Shown piece after piece: positions 14,240 to 22,428 of a stretch of 31,301 nucleotides of DNA. The stretch is from CAYWNA01 sp964459305. GTDB taxonomy: Bacteria > Planctomycetota > Planctomycetia > Pirellulales > Pirellulaceae. The DNA lies in the NCBI GenBank assembly GCA_964459305.1, contig CAYWNA010000155.1, positions 1 to 31,301 of the forward strand. Reading direction: 5' to 3'. Each line of letters begins with the position of its first letter. Position 1 is the first letter of the stretch. Position numbers and translations under genes: made by a program. The notes under the pieces are model-generated. The model searched no databases, had not been told where the DNA came from, and saw nothing but the letters and a program-made list of their open reading frames with translations.

Positions 14240-17200
14240 TTATCGGCCTCCGAAACACATCAACTGACCATTGACGCCGGACACATACAGGCAACCTCCA
14301 GCCGCAGCCATGCCGTCGAAGGTCGGAATCGTATCCAGGGATAACTCCGACAGTTTCTGCCCGTTTTCAGCCGATACCGCCCACAGCATGCCCCCTTTCT
14401 CACCCCGGAAAGCATCTTCCTGCTCCCGGATCAGTTTCTGCATCTGCGGGTCGTTCAACTGCCTTACCGCCTGATCTTCATCGATCAGGTCCGCCGGGCC
14501 GGCCACGAACAGCGTGCCTTTCGCCAGGGTCATCGCCCGTGCGAAAAACGGAATGTCTTGCGTCCAATGATGATAGACGTTGCCGGATTTCGGGCGTTTT
14601 GGCTTTGGCTTCTTCGGGACCTCCTGCTTGACAGACGACGGGTCCTTCGCGGCACAGAACAGGTGATGCTCGATGGGTGCCGTCCAGCGGTAATACTTCA
14701 TTTTGCGGCCATATCCGTAGACTTTAGACTCATCAAACACCAATATCTTGCCACCAGGCGTGACCCTGCCCGCCTGAGAGTATCCGGCCCAGCCGCCAAG
14801 GAAGCGGCTGCCGTAGACCCAGTACGTTCGATGCCACCACGTATCGTCTAGGAATCCTGTGGGACTGAACAGGTGCGCGTGATCCATGCGCTGGGTCGGC
14901 GGAACCGAGTATCGTTCCGGATTCCCGGCATAGGGAAATGCCTCCAGTGGTAATCTTGTTCCGTCGAGTTGGAACGGCTGAGATCGCATGTAGACCAGGC
15001 GACCATCGGTCGAGAGAATGTCTGCGAAGGCGACGGGCATGTTCTGCTGGCGAGCGTAGTCCTGGAGCTTCTTGTCAGCAGCAGGATCGCTTTCGTCCAT
15101 TACCGTTTCGGACAAGACTTGCCCGGTTCGCGGATTCAGTCGGTAGAGCCGCAGGCCGCCGTCCAGGAACATCGAACGTCCGGCAACGAAGTACAGCACA
15201 TCGTCATGAACCAACACGCTTCCATGCACGGGCCAGACAGATTCCAGTTGCTCATAAGACATCAGCCGCTGGTCAACGGGGGCGGCACGGAATCGCCAAA
15301 CCAGCGCACCGTCCGAATCGCGGAGACAGTAGACCCAGCCGTCGGCGGAGCCGAATAGAACGCGTCCCTGCCAGCACGTCGGCGGAGAATCCACACGTGC
15401 GCCTGCCGTAAACTGCCATAACCGCTTGCCGGAATCCGCGTCGATCGCATGAACCGTATGCGTGTCAATCGCCGCCAAAAAGACACGGCCGTTGGCGACC
15501 ACCGGACTGCTTAGCCGTCCGCCGATATCGGCTGCCCACGTCTGCTTCAGGTCCGATGGCACTTCGGTCGTCGCCCGACCGCTGCGAGCCGGATCGTGGC
15601 GATAGGTGGGCCAGGCGTCGGGATGCTGGATACTCGATGCTGGATGCTGGATATCGGCGTAGGCAGGCCCTCGCTCCAGACGTTCGGCTGTGTCACTCTT
15701 CGACTCTTTGGCTTGTTGACTTTTCGACTCCCTTGCCGGCGCCAGAGCATTGAACCCTGACAGCTTGGCTTCCGGATAGCAGGCGCAGGGATGTTGCGGT
15801 GCATAGAGGAGCCCGTTGGCGGGCATAACGCCGTACAGACACGCGCCCCGGACCCAATGGTGAATCAGCCATTGCTGCTTTTCGGTGTCGATGAATTCTG
15901 TGCCCGTCCGGGACATCAGCAGATACTTGTCCGTGGCCTTTCCGCGGTAGCAACGATGGTGGAACCAATACGTCTCCACATCCGGATCGAATTCGGCGAC
16001 CACCTTCCCGGTCTGTACATCGCGACCGGTGAACTTGCCTACAGCATGGCCGCTGGTCGTCTCGCCGCACCAGACGGTCCCGTTTGTAACCAGTAGGTCT
16101 TCCGATGATGCATAACCGGACAGTGGATGTGGGGCCGTCCAGAGGGTTTTTCCCGTTTCTGCGGAAAGAGCGGTCAGCGTGTCGTCCTTGTTGATGGCCC
16201 AGGAACGGTTTCCGTTGGCTGCGAATTCGCCACCTGCGAACAGAACCACATCCTTGTACAGCACCAGCGTCGGCGTGAAACGCAAGGGGTACTGCTCGGC
16301 TCGAGGCAAAGGATCGGATCGCCAAAGTTCCTTTCCGTTGGCTCTGTCCAGGCTCACAACCCGGTCTTCACACATGAAAACGACTCGCCGACCGTCCGCT
16401 GCCAGCGTGCCTCTAAGGATATCGCGGTCGGCGGTCCAAGCGACGTCACCAGAATCGGCTTGGATCGCTATGAGTGTCTTGGGAGACGTATCTGGAGATT
16501 GGGCTTTGCCGCGTCGTTTGGATGCGGTCGGCTTGGAGCCGGCTGTCGAGTTGATGACCTGCACGAAAAGCACTCCGTCCGAACAGACAAGTTCCTCGGT
16601 GTTCTCCGTGTTTTCATACGTGCAAACCGTCTTTCCGGTTGCTGAATCGAGTGCGGTAACGGCTTCGCCAATGCCAAGCGTCACGTAGACCCTCTCACCG
16701 ACGGCCACCAGTTTCCGTGGCAGGTGTGCCGGTCCGCTTTTGAGTCCGTGCATATGAGAATGCCACGTGCCGATGGATCGCTGCCACAGGATCGTTCCGT
16801 TGAAGGCGTCGCGGGCAACCAGGTTCCATTTCGGCGCCGTGAGGATCGAGACGTCGGGCGCCTCGTCCACGATGTAGAAGACTCGCCCGCCGGAGGAAAC
16901 GACCGCACTGACACTGGACATCTTGTCGTGATGTCGAGAGTATTGAGGGCCGCCCACCCACTGCATGCGACGCGGCGGGCCCACAACTTGATCATGTGCC
17001 ACCGCATTGTTGTCGGAGCCGTGCAGAAAATGCGTCCATTCGTCGATCGTTTCCGGACGCGGCTTGCGGAAGAAGGTCTCAGGTTTCAGGTTTCGGGTTT
17101 CAGGGTCGAGTTTCACCGCCACTCCGTTCGGGGCCAGCACCCTGGCAATCTCCTCACTTGCCACCTGGCACTTGTCACATGTCACGATCACCAGATTCAC

Positions 17201-17530
17201 AGAGTTGTCGATGTACGGAAGGTGCGTCCCGTCCCACGTGTCGACAGATACCGTTCCGTAGGTCCCCAGCGACTGGATATACTTCCGCGCCGTCGCCACA
17301 TTCTTGGGATCGGCGTCCAATCCGTGGGCCAAGTAACTGTCGCCCGCGCACAGAGCCGAAGTCAGCCTGCCGTCGCCGCAACCGACGTGTACAATCAGCC
17401 CGCCTTTGACACCAGTCTCCTGCAGAATCCGTTGCGCCCCGGACTGAGCATCCGCCGCCACGGCAGCACCGGCCAAACTGAGCAAAAGCGTCCAACAGGT
17501 CGTGTGAAGTGCGATCGGATGTCTTTTCAT
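14240..17530 (-). CDS. Secreted fusion: methyltransferase-like domain plus two PQQ-type propellers
   Basis: The 1096-residue product starts at ATG 17530, where GGAGG lies 9 bp upstream; a TTG at 17569 is an alternative. A signal peptide is followed from about 35 by a SAM-methyltransferase-like domain with motif I VHVGCGDGRL, motif II-like AHGLDADPKNVA and the strand VNLVIVTC, ending near ARVLAPNGVAVK. From about 165 the signature EWTHFLHGSDNNAVAHDQ begins a first PQQ-type propeller. A hydrophilic linker near residues 600-640 separates it from a second, which begins at DAWPTYRHDPARSG. A methyltransferase fold outside the cytoplasm, where SAM should be scarce, is odd; it may bind something else. 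Four short-period repeat arrays lie in the coding sequence, three of them in linkers. It is oriented with the sialidase upstream and the PQQ protein downstream. Confidence 0.85.
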   Translation of the reverse strand: MKRHPIALHTTCWTLLLSLAGAAVAADAQSGAQRILQETGVKGGLIVHVGCGDGRLTSALCAGDSYLAHGLDADPKNVATARKYIQSLGTYGTVSVDTWDGTHLPYIDNSVNLVIVTCDKCQVASEEIARVLAPNGVAVKLDPETRNLKPETFFRKPRPETIDEWTHFLHGSDNNAVAHDQVVGPPRRMQWVGGPQYSRHHDKMSSVSAVVSSGGRVFYIVDEAPDVSILTAPKWNLVARDAFNGTILWQRSIGTWHSHMHGLKSGPAHLPRKLVAVGERVYVTLGIGEAVTALDSATGKTVCTYENTENTEELVCSDGVLFVQVINSTAGSKPTASKRRGKAQSPDTSPKTLIAIQADSGDVAWTADRDILRGTLAADGRRVVFMCEDRVVSLDRANGKELWRSDPLPRAEQYPLRFTPTLVLYKDVVLFAGGEFAANGNRSWAINKDDTLTALSAETGKTLWTAPHPLSGYASSEDLLVTNGTVWCGETTSGHAVGKFTGRDVQTGKVVAEFDPDVETYWFHHRCYRGKATDKYLLMSRTGTEFIDTEKQQWLIHHWVRGACLYGVMPANGLLYAPQHPCACYPEAKLSGFNALAPARESKSQQAKESKSDTAERLERGPAYADIQHPASSIQHPDAWPTYRHDPARSGRATTEVPSDLKQTWAADIGGRLSSPVVANGRVFLAAIDTHTVHAIDADSGKRLWQFTAGARVDSPPTCWQGRVLFGSADGWVYCLRDSDGALVWRFRAAPVDQRLMSYEQLESVWPVHGSVLVHDDVLYFVAGRSMFLDGGLRLYRLNPRTGQVLSETVMDESDPAADKKLQDYARQQNMPVAFADILSTDGRLVYMRSQPFQLDGTRLPLEAFPYAGNPERYSVPPTQRMDHAHLFSPTGFLDDTWWHRTYWVYGSRFLGGWAGYSQAGRVTPGGKILVFDESKVYGYGRKMKYYRWTAPIEHHLFCAAKDPSSVKQEVPKKPKPKRPKSGNVYHHWTQDIPFFARAMTLAKGTLFVAGPADLIDEDQAVRQLNDPQMQKLIREQEDAFRGEKGGMLWAVSAENGQKLSELSLDTIPTFDGMAAAGGCLYVSGVNGQLMCFGGR
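15622..15656. repeat. Heptad array GATGCTG (five units) in the fusion gene linker
   Basis: Consecutive 7-mers are GATGCTG, GATACTC, GATGCTG, GATGCTG and GATATCG. Read on the coding strand they give the linker sequence IQHPASSIQHP. The array is in the linker between the two propellers, 33 bp from the octad array. Confidence 0.8.
15690..15729. repeat. Octad array (five units) in the fusion gene linker
   Basis: Plus-strand 8-mers are GTGTCACT, CTTCGACT, CTTTGGCT, TGTTGACT and TTTCGACT. On the coding strand the unit is AGTCRAAR and the product reads ESKSQQAKESKSDTA, a low-complexity segment of the inter-propeller linker. Confidence 0.8.
17075..17109. repeat. Heptad array GGTTTCA (five units) at the domain boundary
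   Basis: Consecutive 7-mers are GGTCTCA, GGTTTCA, GGTTTCG, GGTTTCA and the degenerate GGGTCGA. The coding strand yields DPETRNLKPET, exactly between the methyltransferase-like domain and the first propeller. Confidence 0.8.
17156..17190. repeat. Heptad array ACTTGTC type (five units) inside the methyltransferase-like domain
   Basis: Plus-strand 7-mers are ACTTGCC, ACCTGGC, ACTTGTC, ACATGTC and ACGATCA. The coding strand (unit GTGRCAR) gives VIVTCDKCQVAS, at the strand and following loop of the domain core. Confidence 0.75.
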
Positions 17531-17665
17531 CGTTAGTTGCCTCCAAACCAGGTCGTTTCCGAAAGCCAAAGCACCATGACTTCAACGTCGTATCATAACC
17601 GCCATATTCCACCGCTGCAAAACCCACGCCTGGGACTCCGTGGGAATGGGTGGTCCAAGAAATCC

Positions 17666-17693
17666 TTGGGCATTGGTGTTTGGTCATTGGTCA
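17666..17693. repeat. Heptad array TTGGTCA, second locus
   Basis: Units TTGGGCA, TTGGTGT, TTGGTCA and TTGGTCA lie in the gap between the fusion gene and the sialidase gene; the last three bases of the array are the sialidase stop codon on the minus strand. The same unit occurs at 10532-10559, about 7 kb away. Confidence 0.75.
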
Positions 17694-18866
17694 TTCAGCC
17701 TCGCCGTGTATCAACCAATCGAGGTTGAACCGCGCCAGGGCGATGCCCGCTCGGGCTCCATTGGGTTCGTAGGCTACCAGGACGTTCTTGTCCGGTAACA
17801 CGGCTACGTCCGAGTAGCCGCCGTCGGTTGTGATCTTCCGGCGGACCGGCCAAGTGCGCCCGTCGTCGAAGCTGGCGAAACAGGTCAGATCTCTGCGTCG
17901 GTCGCTGGCGGGCATGGTCAGTAGGATGATGTTCTTCGGCTCCCATGAGTAACGGGCCATTCCGGCATTGCAGACCATCGCGGGTAGATCCTCGTGAATG
18001 CCTTGCTCCGATAGGGTACCGCCCCCGTCGTCACTGCGTTGGAACAGCCTTTGTTTGTGCTGGCTGCCTTCATTGCGGTAGTTCACGTAGACGCCGCCTC
18101 CCTTGGTCTCGACAAGACACGATTCCGTCTCGTAACGCTCCTTGTCGGGAAACGGCACGCCGCCTACCTTCCATGTTTCACCGTGATCGTCGCTGTAGAC
18201 GATGCCGCCTTTGCCTCGCCACGTGGTCTTACCCGGGTTGAAGACGCGTGCGTTCATGACCAAACGTCCCTTGTGAGGTCCCTGGGTGAGCCGGACGCCG
18301 TGGTTGTTGTTCAGTGACGAGGCGCCTCGCCAGCCGTCTCGATTGGGGATGGGGATCTGGAACTCCGGCTCGGACCATGTTTCGCCGTCGTCGGTGCTTT
18401 CCACTTGACTATGGCCGCCGCTGCGTTTCAGCCAAACAGTCTTGAACCAATGGTCGCGTTCACTCCACGGAAACTCGATGAAATGCAACAGGATTTTGCC
18501 CGTCGTAATGTCTTCGACAAGACAGCCGTTGAACATACATGTCTGGCGCTCCGGATCGCGCCGGGTGCAGATCTCCGGTCCCCACGTTTTGCCGCCATCG
18601 GTGCTTCGGCGACAGACCAACTCCTGCGGCACAAAGTCGCCCGAACCCCACCGTCTCTGCGCCGCTACGATCAGCGTGCCTTTGCTGGTGACGATGATGC
18701 CCGGCAGGCGGTAAACGCGCTTTGCCTGGTTGTCGTTTGCGAAAACGGGAATCCCCGCTTCCAATAGCGGCTTCGCCGCAACGGCCTGAGTTGTCGTTGT
18801 CAGAGACAATAACGCCGGGCAGACTGCGATCAGCCAGAACCCAGGACGGTAGAATCCTGTGAGCAT
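17691..18866 (-). CDS. Secreted sialidase-like (BNR/Asp-box) glycosidase
   Basis: The 391-residue protein starts at ATG 18866 (GGAG upstream; a TTG at 18881 is the longer alternative) with a hydrophobic signal segment (FWLIAVCPALLSLTTTT). The sequence shows the family's RIP-like motif VYRLPGIIVTS and several Asp boxes: STDGGKTWG, STDDGETWS, SDDHGETWK, the degenerate SDDGGGT and SFDDGRTW, spaced as in a six-bladed propeller. RYETESCLVE and VYVNYRNEG are candidates for the catalytic Glu and arginine-triad regions. It should cleave terminal sialic acids or related sugars from glycans outside the cell. Its 3' end carries a heptad repeat. It is the first gene of a minus-strand series that includes the two PQQ-type proteins, an arrangement that would fit polysaccharide degradation. 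Confidence 0.85.
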   Translation of the reverse strand: MLTGFYRPGFWLIAVCPALLSLTTTTQAVAAKPLLEAGIPVFANDNQAKRVYRLPGIIVTSKGTLIVAAQRRWGSGDFVPQELVCRRSTDGGKTWGPEICTRRDPERQTCMFNGCLVEDITTGKILLHFIEFPWSERDHWFKTVWLKRSGGHSQVESTDDGETWSEPEFQIPIPNRDGWRGASSLNNNHGVRLTQGPHKGRLVMNARVFNPGKTTWRGKGGIVYSDDHGETWKVGGVPFPDKERYETESCLVETKGGGVYVNYRNEGSQHKQRLFQRSDDGGGTLSEQGIHEDLPAMVCNAGMARYSWEPKNIILLTMPASDRRRDLTCFASFDDGRTWPVRRKITTDGGYSDVAVLPDKNVLVAYEPNGARAGIALARFNLDWLIHGEAE

Positions 18867-19117
18867 GACGGCTCTCCACAAACTCGATCTCGTAGTAGAA
18901 AAAGCGAACGACGCCGGATTGTCTCACGACCGGATCGATTGTTACAACGCCCCGCAAAGTCGGTGTCTCATGTAACTCACCCCCGAAAATTGCGATTTCA
19001 GGGAAAAGCCGTCTAATCTCTGTCCACTAGGTCTGCTGGCTCACGGTATTACCTCTATTCGCGCCTGCCTTCCTTGGCGACGCTCTGCCCGATTACCCAC
19101 TTAGAGATTGCCCCACC
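18867..19117. other. Divergent intergenic region, nothing distinctive
   Basis: The 251-bp gap between the sialidase and the membrane cytochrome, which are divergently transcribed, presumably carries promoters for both. I saw no palindromic repeat, heptad or clear promoter consensus here. Confidence 0.4.
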
Positions 19118-20659
19118 ATGACGAAGGACACCGATGCAGCCTCACAAGGGGGCAATGCGCCTTTCCCATCTTCGGACCGCCCGCCCGCGACCGGATACCC
19201 TTTCCTGTTCCGCAGGCTGCACTGGCTGTTGACCGGCAGTACGGTCGTCTTGATCCTGACGGGTTTCAGCCTGCACGCGGGATCGCGGCCCGACTGGTCA
19301 CTGCTCGATGGTAGAGTGCCGTGGTGGTTCTGGACGGGCCGCGTGCACTACTGGCACATCTGGGCGTCGCTGGTATTCACTCCGGCGATCATCGCCGCTT
19401 GTTGGGTCTATGTCCGCAGGCGGGTCGTTTTCCGACCCACGCACATCATCCTCTTGGTAGGCGGTTTGCTTACGGTAATAAGCGGCTTCTTCCTAGCCAA
19501 TCCTCCCAGCTCTGCCGGACTTTACTCGGCCTCGCTTTGGGTCCACGCGATCGTCGGGCTGCTCGTGTTTCCCATCTGGTTTCTCTGGCATCTGATCACC
19601 GGCCTGACGCGTTACGTGCGAGCTCTGGTACCGGCCTTCCGCCCGTGGGCGAAGCCCCAGGCACTGGCCTTTGATGGCTTCGTGCTATTGGCAGTGATCA
19701 CAAGTTGCGTGCTAATGAACGGCTGGCCATTCAGGCTGCCGTGGCGGGACTTGGTTGCCAGCCGCATCGACAAACACGAGGTAGCTGAGTTGGCCACGCT
19801 ACCATGGGATCAAACCAAACCGCTTGTGGTCCAGTTGGCGAACGGCAATGCGATGGATGCCGGACGTACCAAGGTTGCACTCCAGGCACTGCACGACGGG
19901 GACGAGTTGTTCGTCAAGGCCGTATGGGTCGACGACGACGGGGACTACGACTACTGGCCCTGGAAGAAGACGGACGACGGCTGGGATTACATGCAGACCA
20001 GCGCAAAGGACGAGTGCCGTTGTTACGAGGACAAGTTCTCGCTGGTCTTTCCCATCGAGCCCGATGGCGACTTCGAGCGATTCGGCTGCGCGGCGTCGTG
20101 CCACATGCACGGAGACTACGGGTGGGGATACAAGGGCACGGCGCAACTGCTCGACGTTTGGCATTGGAAGTCCGTCCGCACGGATCCGGTCGGTCAAGTC
20201 GACGACAAGTACTGGTCCGAGGTCGACTTCGACAGTAAAGACATCGGCCGCCATGGCGACCCGAAGGAAGGCGACGGCTACGCCAAGAACCGATCCGAAG
20301 ACAAAGACCACCCGGTGTTCCTGCCCGACTCGCCGGAGGCAGTCTTTCACGGTTCGGTGCCCAAGGAGCACGCCGTCGAGTACACCGAGGCGGCCGGAGC
20401 GGCGATCGAGACGGATACAATCATCCCGGGCGTGATGACCGATGCATTTATTGGCGACCGCGGTAACGTGGGTTGTCAATCGGAACATAAAAACGGCCGA
20501 TGGACGCTGTACATCCGGCGGAAGCTGGACACGGGCAGCAAATACGACGTGCGGTTCGCCCCCGGCGGCAAGTACGCCTTCGGCTGCGGCGCCTTCGACC
20601 ACGCCGGCAAACGCCACGCCTACGCATTGCCGACGTTTCATTTGGTGCTCGCGCAGTAG
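19118..20659 (+). CDS. Membrane b-type cytochrome fused to an ethylbenzene-dehydrogenase-type haem domain
   Basis: The 513-residue protein has an N-terminal membrane region (about residues 30-220). It contains hydrophobic segments (WLLTGSTVVLILTGFSLHA, IWASLVFTPAIIAACWVYV, IILLVGGLLTVISGFFL, VGLLVFPIWFLWHLITG) and membrane-associated histidines (RRLHW, VHYWHIW, LWVHAIV, WHLITG), as in di-haem b561-type cytochromes. From about 235 to the end it resembles the haem-binding ethylbenzene-dehydrogenase gamma-type domain (VQLANGNAMDAGRTK, LFVKAVWVDDDGDYDYWPWK, a C-terminal YALPTFHLVL). A CAASCHMH segment near 330 gives a CxxxCH motif, atypical for c-type haem but possibly a ligand site. The role is probably electron transfer between quinones and a periplasmic partner. 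The ATG lacks a clear Shine-Dalgarno. Confidence 0.8.
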   Translation: MTKDTDAASQGGNAPFPSSDRPPATGYPFLFRRLHWLLTGSTVVLILTGFSLHAGSRPDWSLLDGRVPWWFWTGRVHYWHIWASLVFTPAIIAACWVYVRRRVVFRPTHIILLVGGLLTVISGFFLANPPSSAGLYSASLWVHAIVGLLVFPIWFLWHLITGLTRYVRALVPAFRPWAKPQALAFDGFVLLAVITSCVLMNGWPFRLPWRDLVASRIDKHEVAELATLPWDQTKPLVVQLANGNAMDAGRTKVALQALHDGDELFVKAVWVDDDGDYDYWPWKKTDDGWDYMQTSAKDECRCYEDKFSLVFPIEPDGDFERFGCAASCHMHGDYGWGYKGTAQLLDVWHWKSVRTDPVGQVDDKYWSEVDFDSKDIGRHGDPKEGDGYAKNRSEDKDHPVFLPDSPEAVFHGSVPKEHAVEYTEAAGAAIETDTIIPGVMTDAFIGDRGNVGCQSEHKNGRWTLYIRRKLDTGSKYDVRFAPGGKYAFGCGAFDHAGKRHAYALPTFHLVLAQ

Positions 20660-20744
20660 GATCGTGGAGGACACAACTTCCTCGCCTTGCGCCAGTGGAA
20701 TTGGAGAGTTTTGCCGCGACCGGTCAGGATTGGCACATTCTCTT

Positions 20745-20825
20745 GTTTAACCGCAAGCCGGAGGCGTGCGCGTAATCCGCTGGCCAGGCACAATCGCGCA
20801 CGCCTCCGGTGGCTTGCGGTTAAAC
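20745..20825. repeat. Palindromic repeat with 28-nt arms
   Basis: The left arm (20745-20772, starting GTTTAACCGCAAGCCGGAGG) is inverted at 20795-20825 with only a 3-nt bulge, around a 22-nt loop. It lies between the 3' ends of the cytochrome and MFS genes, where it could act as a bidirectional terminator-like structure. A 12-bp piece of the same sequence (GCGGTTAAACGA) also occurs at 14178. Confidence 0.8.
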
Positions 20826-20873
20826 GAGCCATCCCCGACCAGGAGCAGTATATTCCGCGATTGTTTTGTGCGC

Positions 20874-22160
20874 TCAGTCGGCGCTGGCTAGTCTTGCGTC
20901 TTGACCGCGGCGGCCGGTCAGCAATATCAAAGCAGAAACGAAAAGACCTAACGCGGCAATCGGCAGAAACCGAAGGTCCTGATCGTGTTGTGCGACCAAA
21001 TCGACCGACCATCCCAACAACGGCGCGATGATTGCGATGAAGAGGCTTTTGGCCTGCGATTCGATACTCAAGACCGTCGCCGTCTGGGCGGAATCGGCAT
21101 GGGATGCCACGCGGCTGACGAGAATCGGTCGCCAGAAGTTCTGAAATACTGCCAGCAAGATAAACGCCGTGATGGTCAACGGAGTGAATCGGGCGAGGAT
21201 TCCCCCCGCCAACATCGCAAACACCACTAGGTCCATCACCCATAGCAATCGGGCCGATCGGTCCTCGCCGCCGAACGTATTGGCAAAGCTGCCCGCCCCG
21301 CGCGATGCGAAACTGCTCAGTAAGTGCAGCGTGAAGTACACCGCCCCCACACCGATCGCCACACGCTGACCATCCGCCAGGGATAGGCGTTCGCCAAGGG
21401 CCAGCATCAACGGCAGCGACAGGCAAGCCGCTTGAATCACCGGCTGGATGTAATCCTTGCTCGAGTGAAACAGGCCTTCGTACCCCATCGACTCGACAAG
21501 AAGTCTTCGCAGCGGCCGTTGCCGAAAGCTCTGCGAGACCGCTGAAAACAGCGTTCGTAAGACGCTGTCCGATTCCTTGTCGCTTTGTCTCGGACCATCG
21601 AGATACGATGGGTACCCCAGGAAATTCACGATATTCAGCAAGTAGGGAATGATGCAGAACAGAAAGATGCTCGAGTACTGCCCGGTGTAGAATACCAGCC
21701 CCGTTGCGATCGGGACGCTGACGGCTGACCCGAGTTTGCTCCATGATCGCGTACGGCCGTACACGGCGGTCTTTTCGGAGAGCCTGTCTTGACGTTCGAG
21801 CCAGTCGAAGATCATCGCCTTGTGTGTTCCGGTCCTGAACGCCTCGCCTACGGAGAACAGCAGCATTGCCACGAAAAGCGTCCAAAGCTGATCACAAAGG
21901 CCGAAGATGGCGAACGAACCGATGTAGGCCAGGAAAGACGCGATCATCGAACGCCGTCTGCCCAGTACATCTGCGATCGCGCCGGCAGGAATCGCCATCA
22001 CATTGATCGAGATCGCGCGAAACCCAATCAACACGCCGATTGTGCCAAACGAGAGACCCTTCTGCAGAAAGGCCAGAATCAAGAACGGGTCGTAGTACTG
22101 CTGGTTCTTCAGGAACCCGTACAGGCAGAAGCGAAACAGCATCAATCGCGGCTGGCTCAA
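20874..22160 (-). CDS. MFS transporter
   Basis: The 428-residue protein is highly hydrophobic with about 12 membrane segments. The loop between the second and third segments carries the family motif A variant GAIADVLGRRRSM. Good membrane segments include IASFLAYIGSFAIFGLCDQL, LWTLFVAMLLFSVGEAF, LMLALGERLSLAD and FIAIIAPLLGWSVDLVA. The predicted function is export or uptake of a small molecule across the inner membrane. The TTG at 22160 has a Shine-Dalgarno AGGAAAG 6 bp upstream and is preferred to the ATG at 22142. Substrate unknown. No operon partner is evident. Confidence 0.85.
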   Translation of the reverse strand: MSQPRLMLFRFCLYGFLKNQQYYDPFLILAFLQKGLSFGTIGVLIGFRAISINVMAIPAGAIADVLGRRRSMIASFLAYIGSFAIFGLCDQLWTLFVAMLLFSVGEAFRTGTHKAMIFDWLERQDRLSEKTAVYGRTRSWSKLGSAVSVPIATGLVFYTGQYSSIFLFCIIPYLLNIVNFLGYPSYLDGPRQSDKESDSVLRTLFSAVSQSFRQRPLRRLLVESMGYEGLFHSSKDYIQPVIQAACLSLPLMLALGERLSLADGQRVAIGVGAVYFTLHLLSSFASRGAGSFANTFGGEDRSARLLWVMDLVVFAMLAGGILARFTPLTITAFILLAVFQNFWRPILVSRVASHADSAQTATVLSIESQAKSLFIAIIAPLLGWSVDLVAQHDQDLRFLPIAALGLFVSALILLTGRRGQDARLASAD

Positions 22161-22292
22161 CGTGTGCTTTCCTGGCGTTTGGGTGACGGGCTGGCATGTT
22201 CATGATACCACACCGGTGGGCTCCCAAGTCGGCCGGCTGCGTGACCGGCCAGAGTCTGGGCCTCAACGGTGGACTCTACATGGGTGACTGAA

Positions 22293-22410
22293 AACATGTT
22301 TTGAAACTCAAAGTAGCAGGCACAGTCCCTGTGCCGTCCGCCCAGATTGCAGGGTTTTGGCGAAGAGTTGCGGCACTCGAAGAGTGCCTACTACCATTTC
22401 AAAACACGTT
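22293..22410. repeat. Compound palindromic repeat with two inner hairpins
   Basis: Outer arms of 14 nt (22293-22306 and 22397-22410, AACATGTTTTGAAA) pair with one mismatch. Inside, AGTAGCAGGCAC and GTGCCTACTAC form a second inverted pair (one mismatch). Two hairpins lie within the pair: GGCACAG (22319-22325) with CTGTGCC (22329-22335), and GGCACTC (22372-22378) with GAGTGCC (22382-22388). The region 22161-22428 holds nothing else that I can see. Confidence 0.75.
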
Positions 22411-22428
22411 CTGAGCTGAGAGGCGCCG

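Noticed and set aside
16724..17536. Long plus-strand frame opposite the fusion gene
   Set aside because: Shadow of the clearly coding minus strand; Arg/His-rich low-quality translation.
19799..20674. 291-codon minus-strand frame opposite the cytochrome gene
   Set aside because: Opposite strand of a recognised protein with clear haem-domain motifs; no RBS.
20638..21885. 415-codon minus-strand frame overlapping the MFS gene
   Set aside because: Shadow frame of the MFS transporter; Arg-rich and lacking membrane segments.
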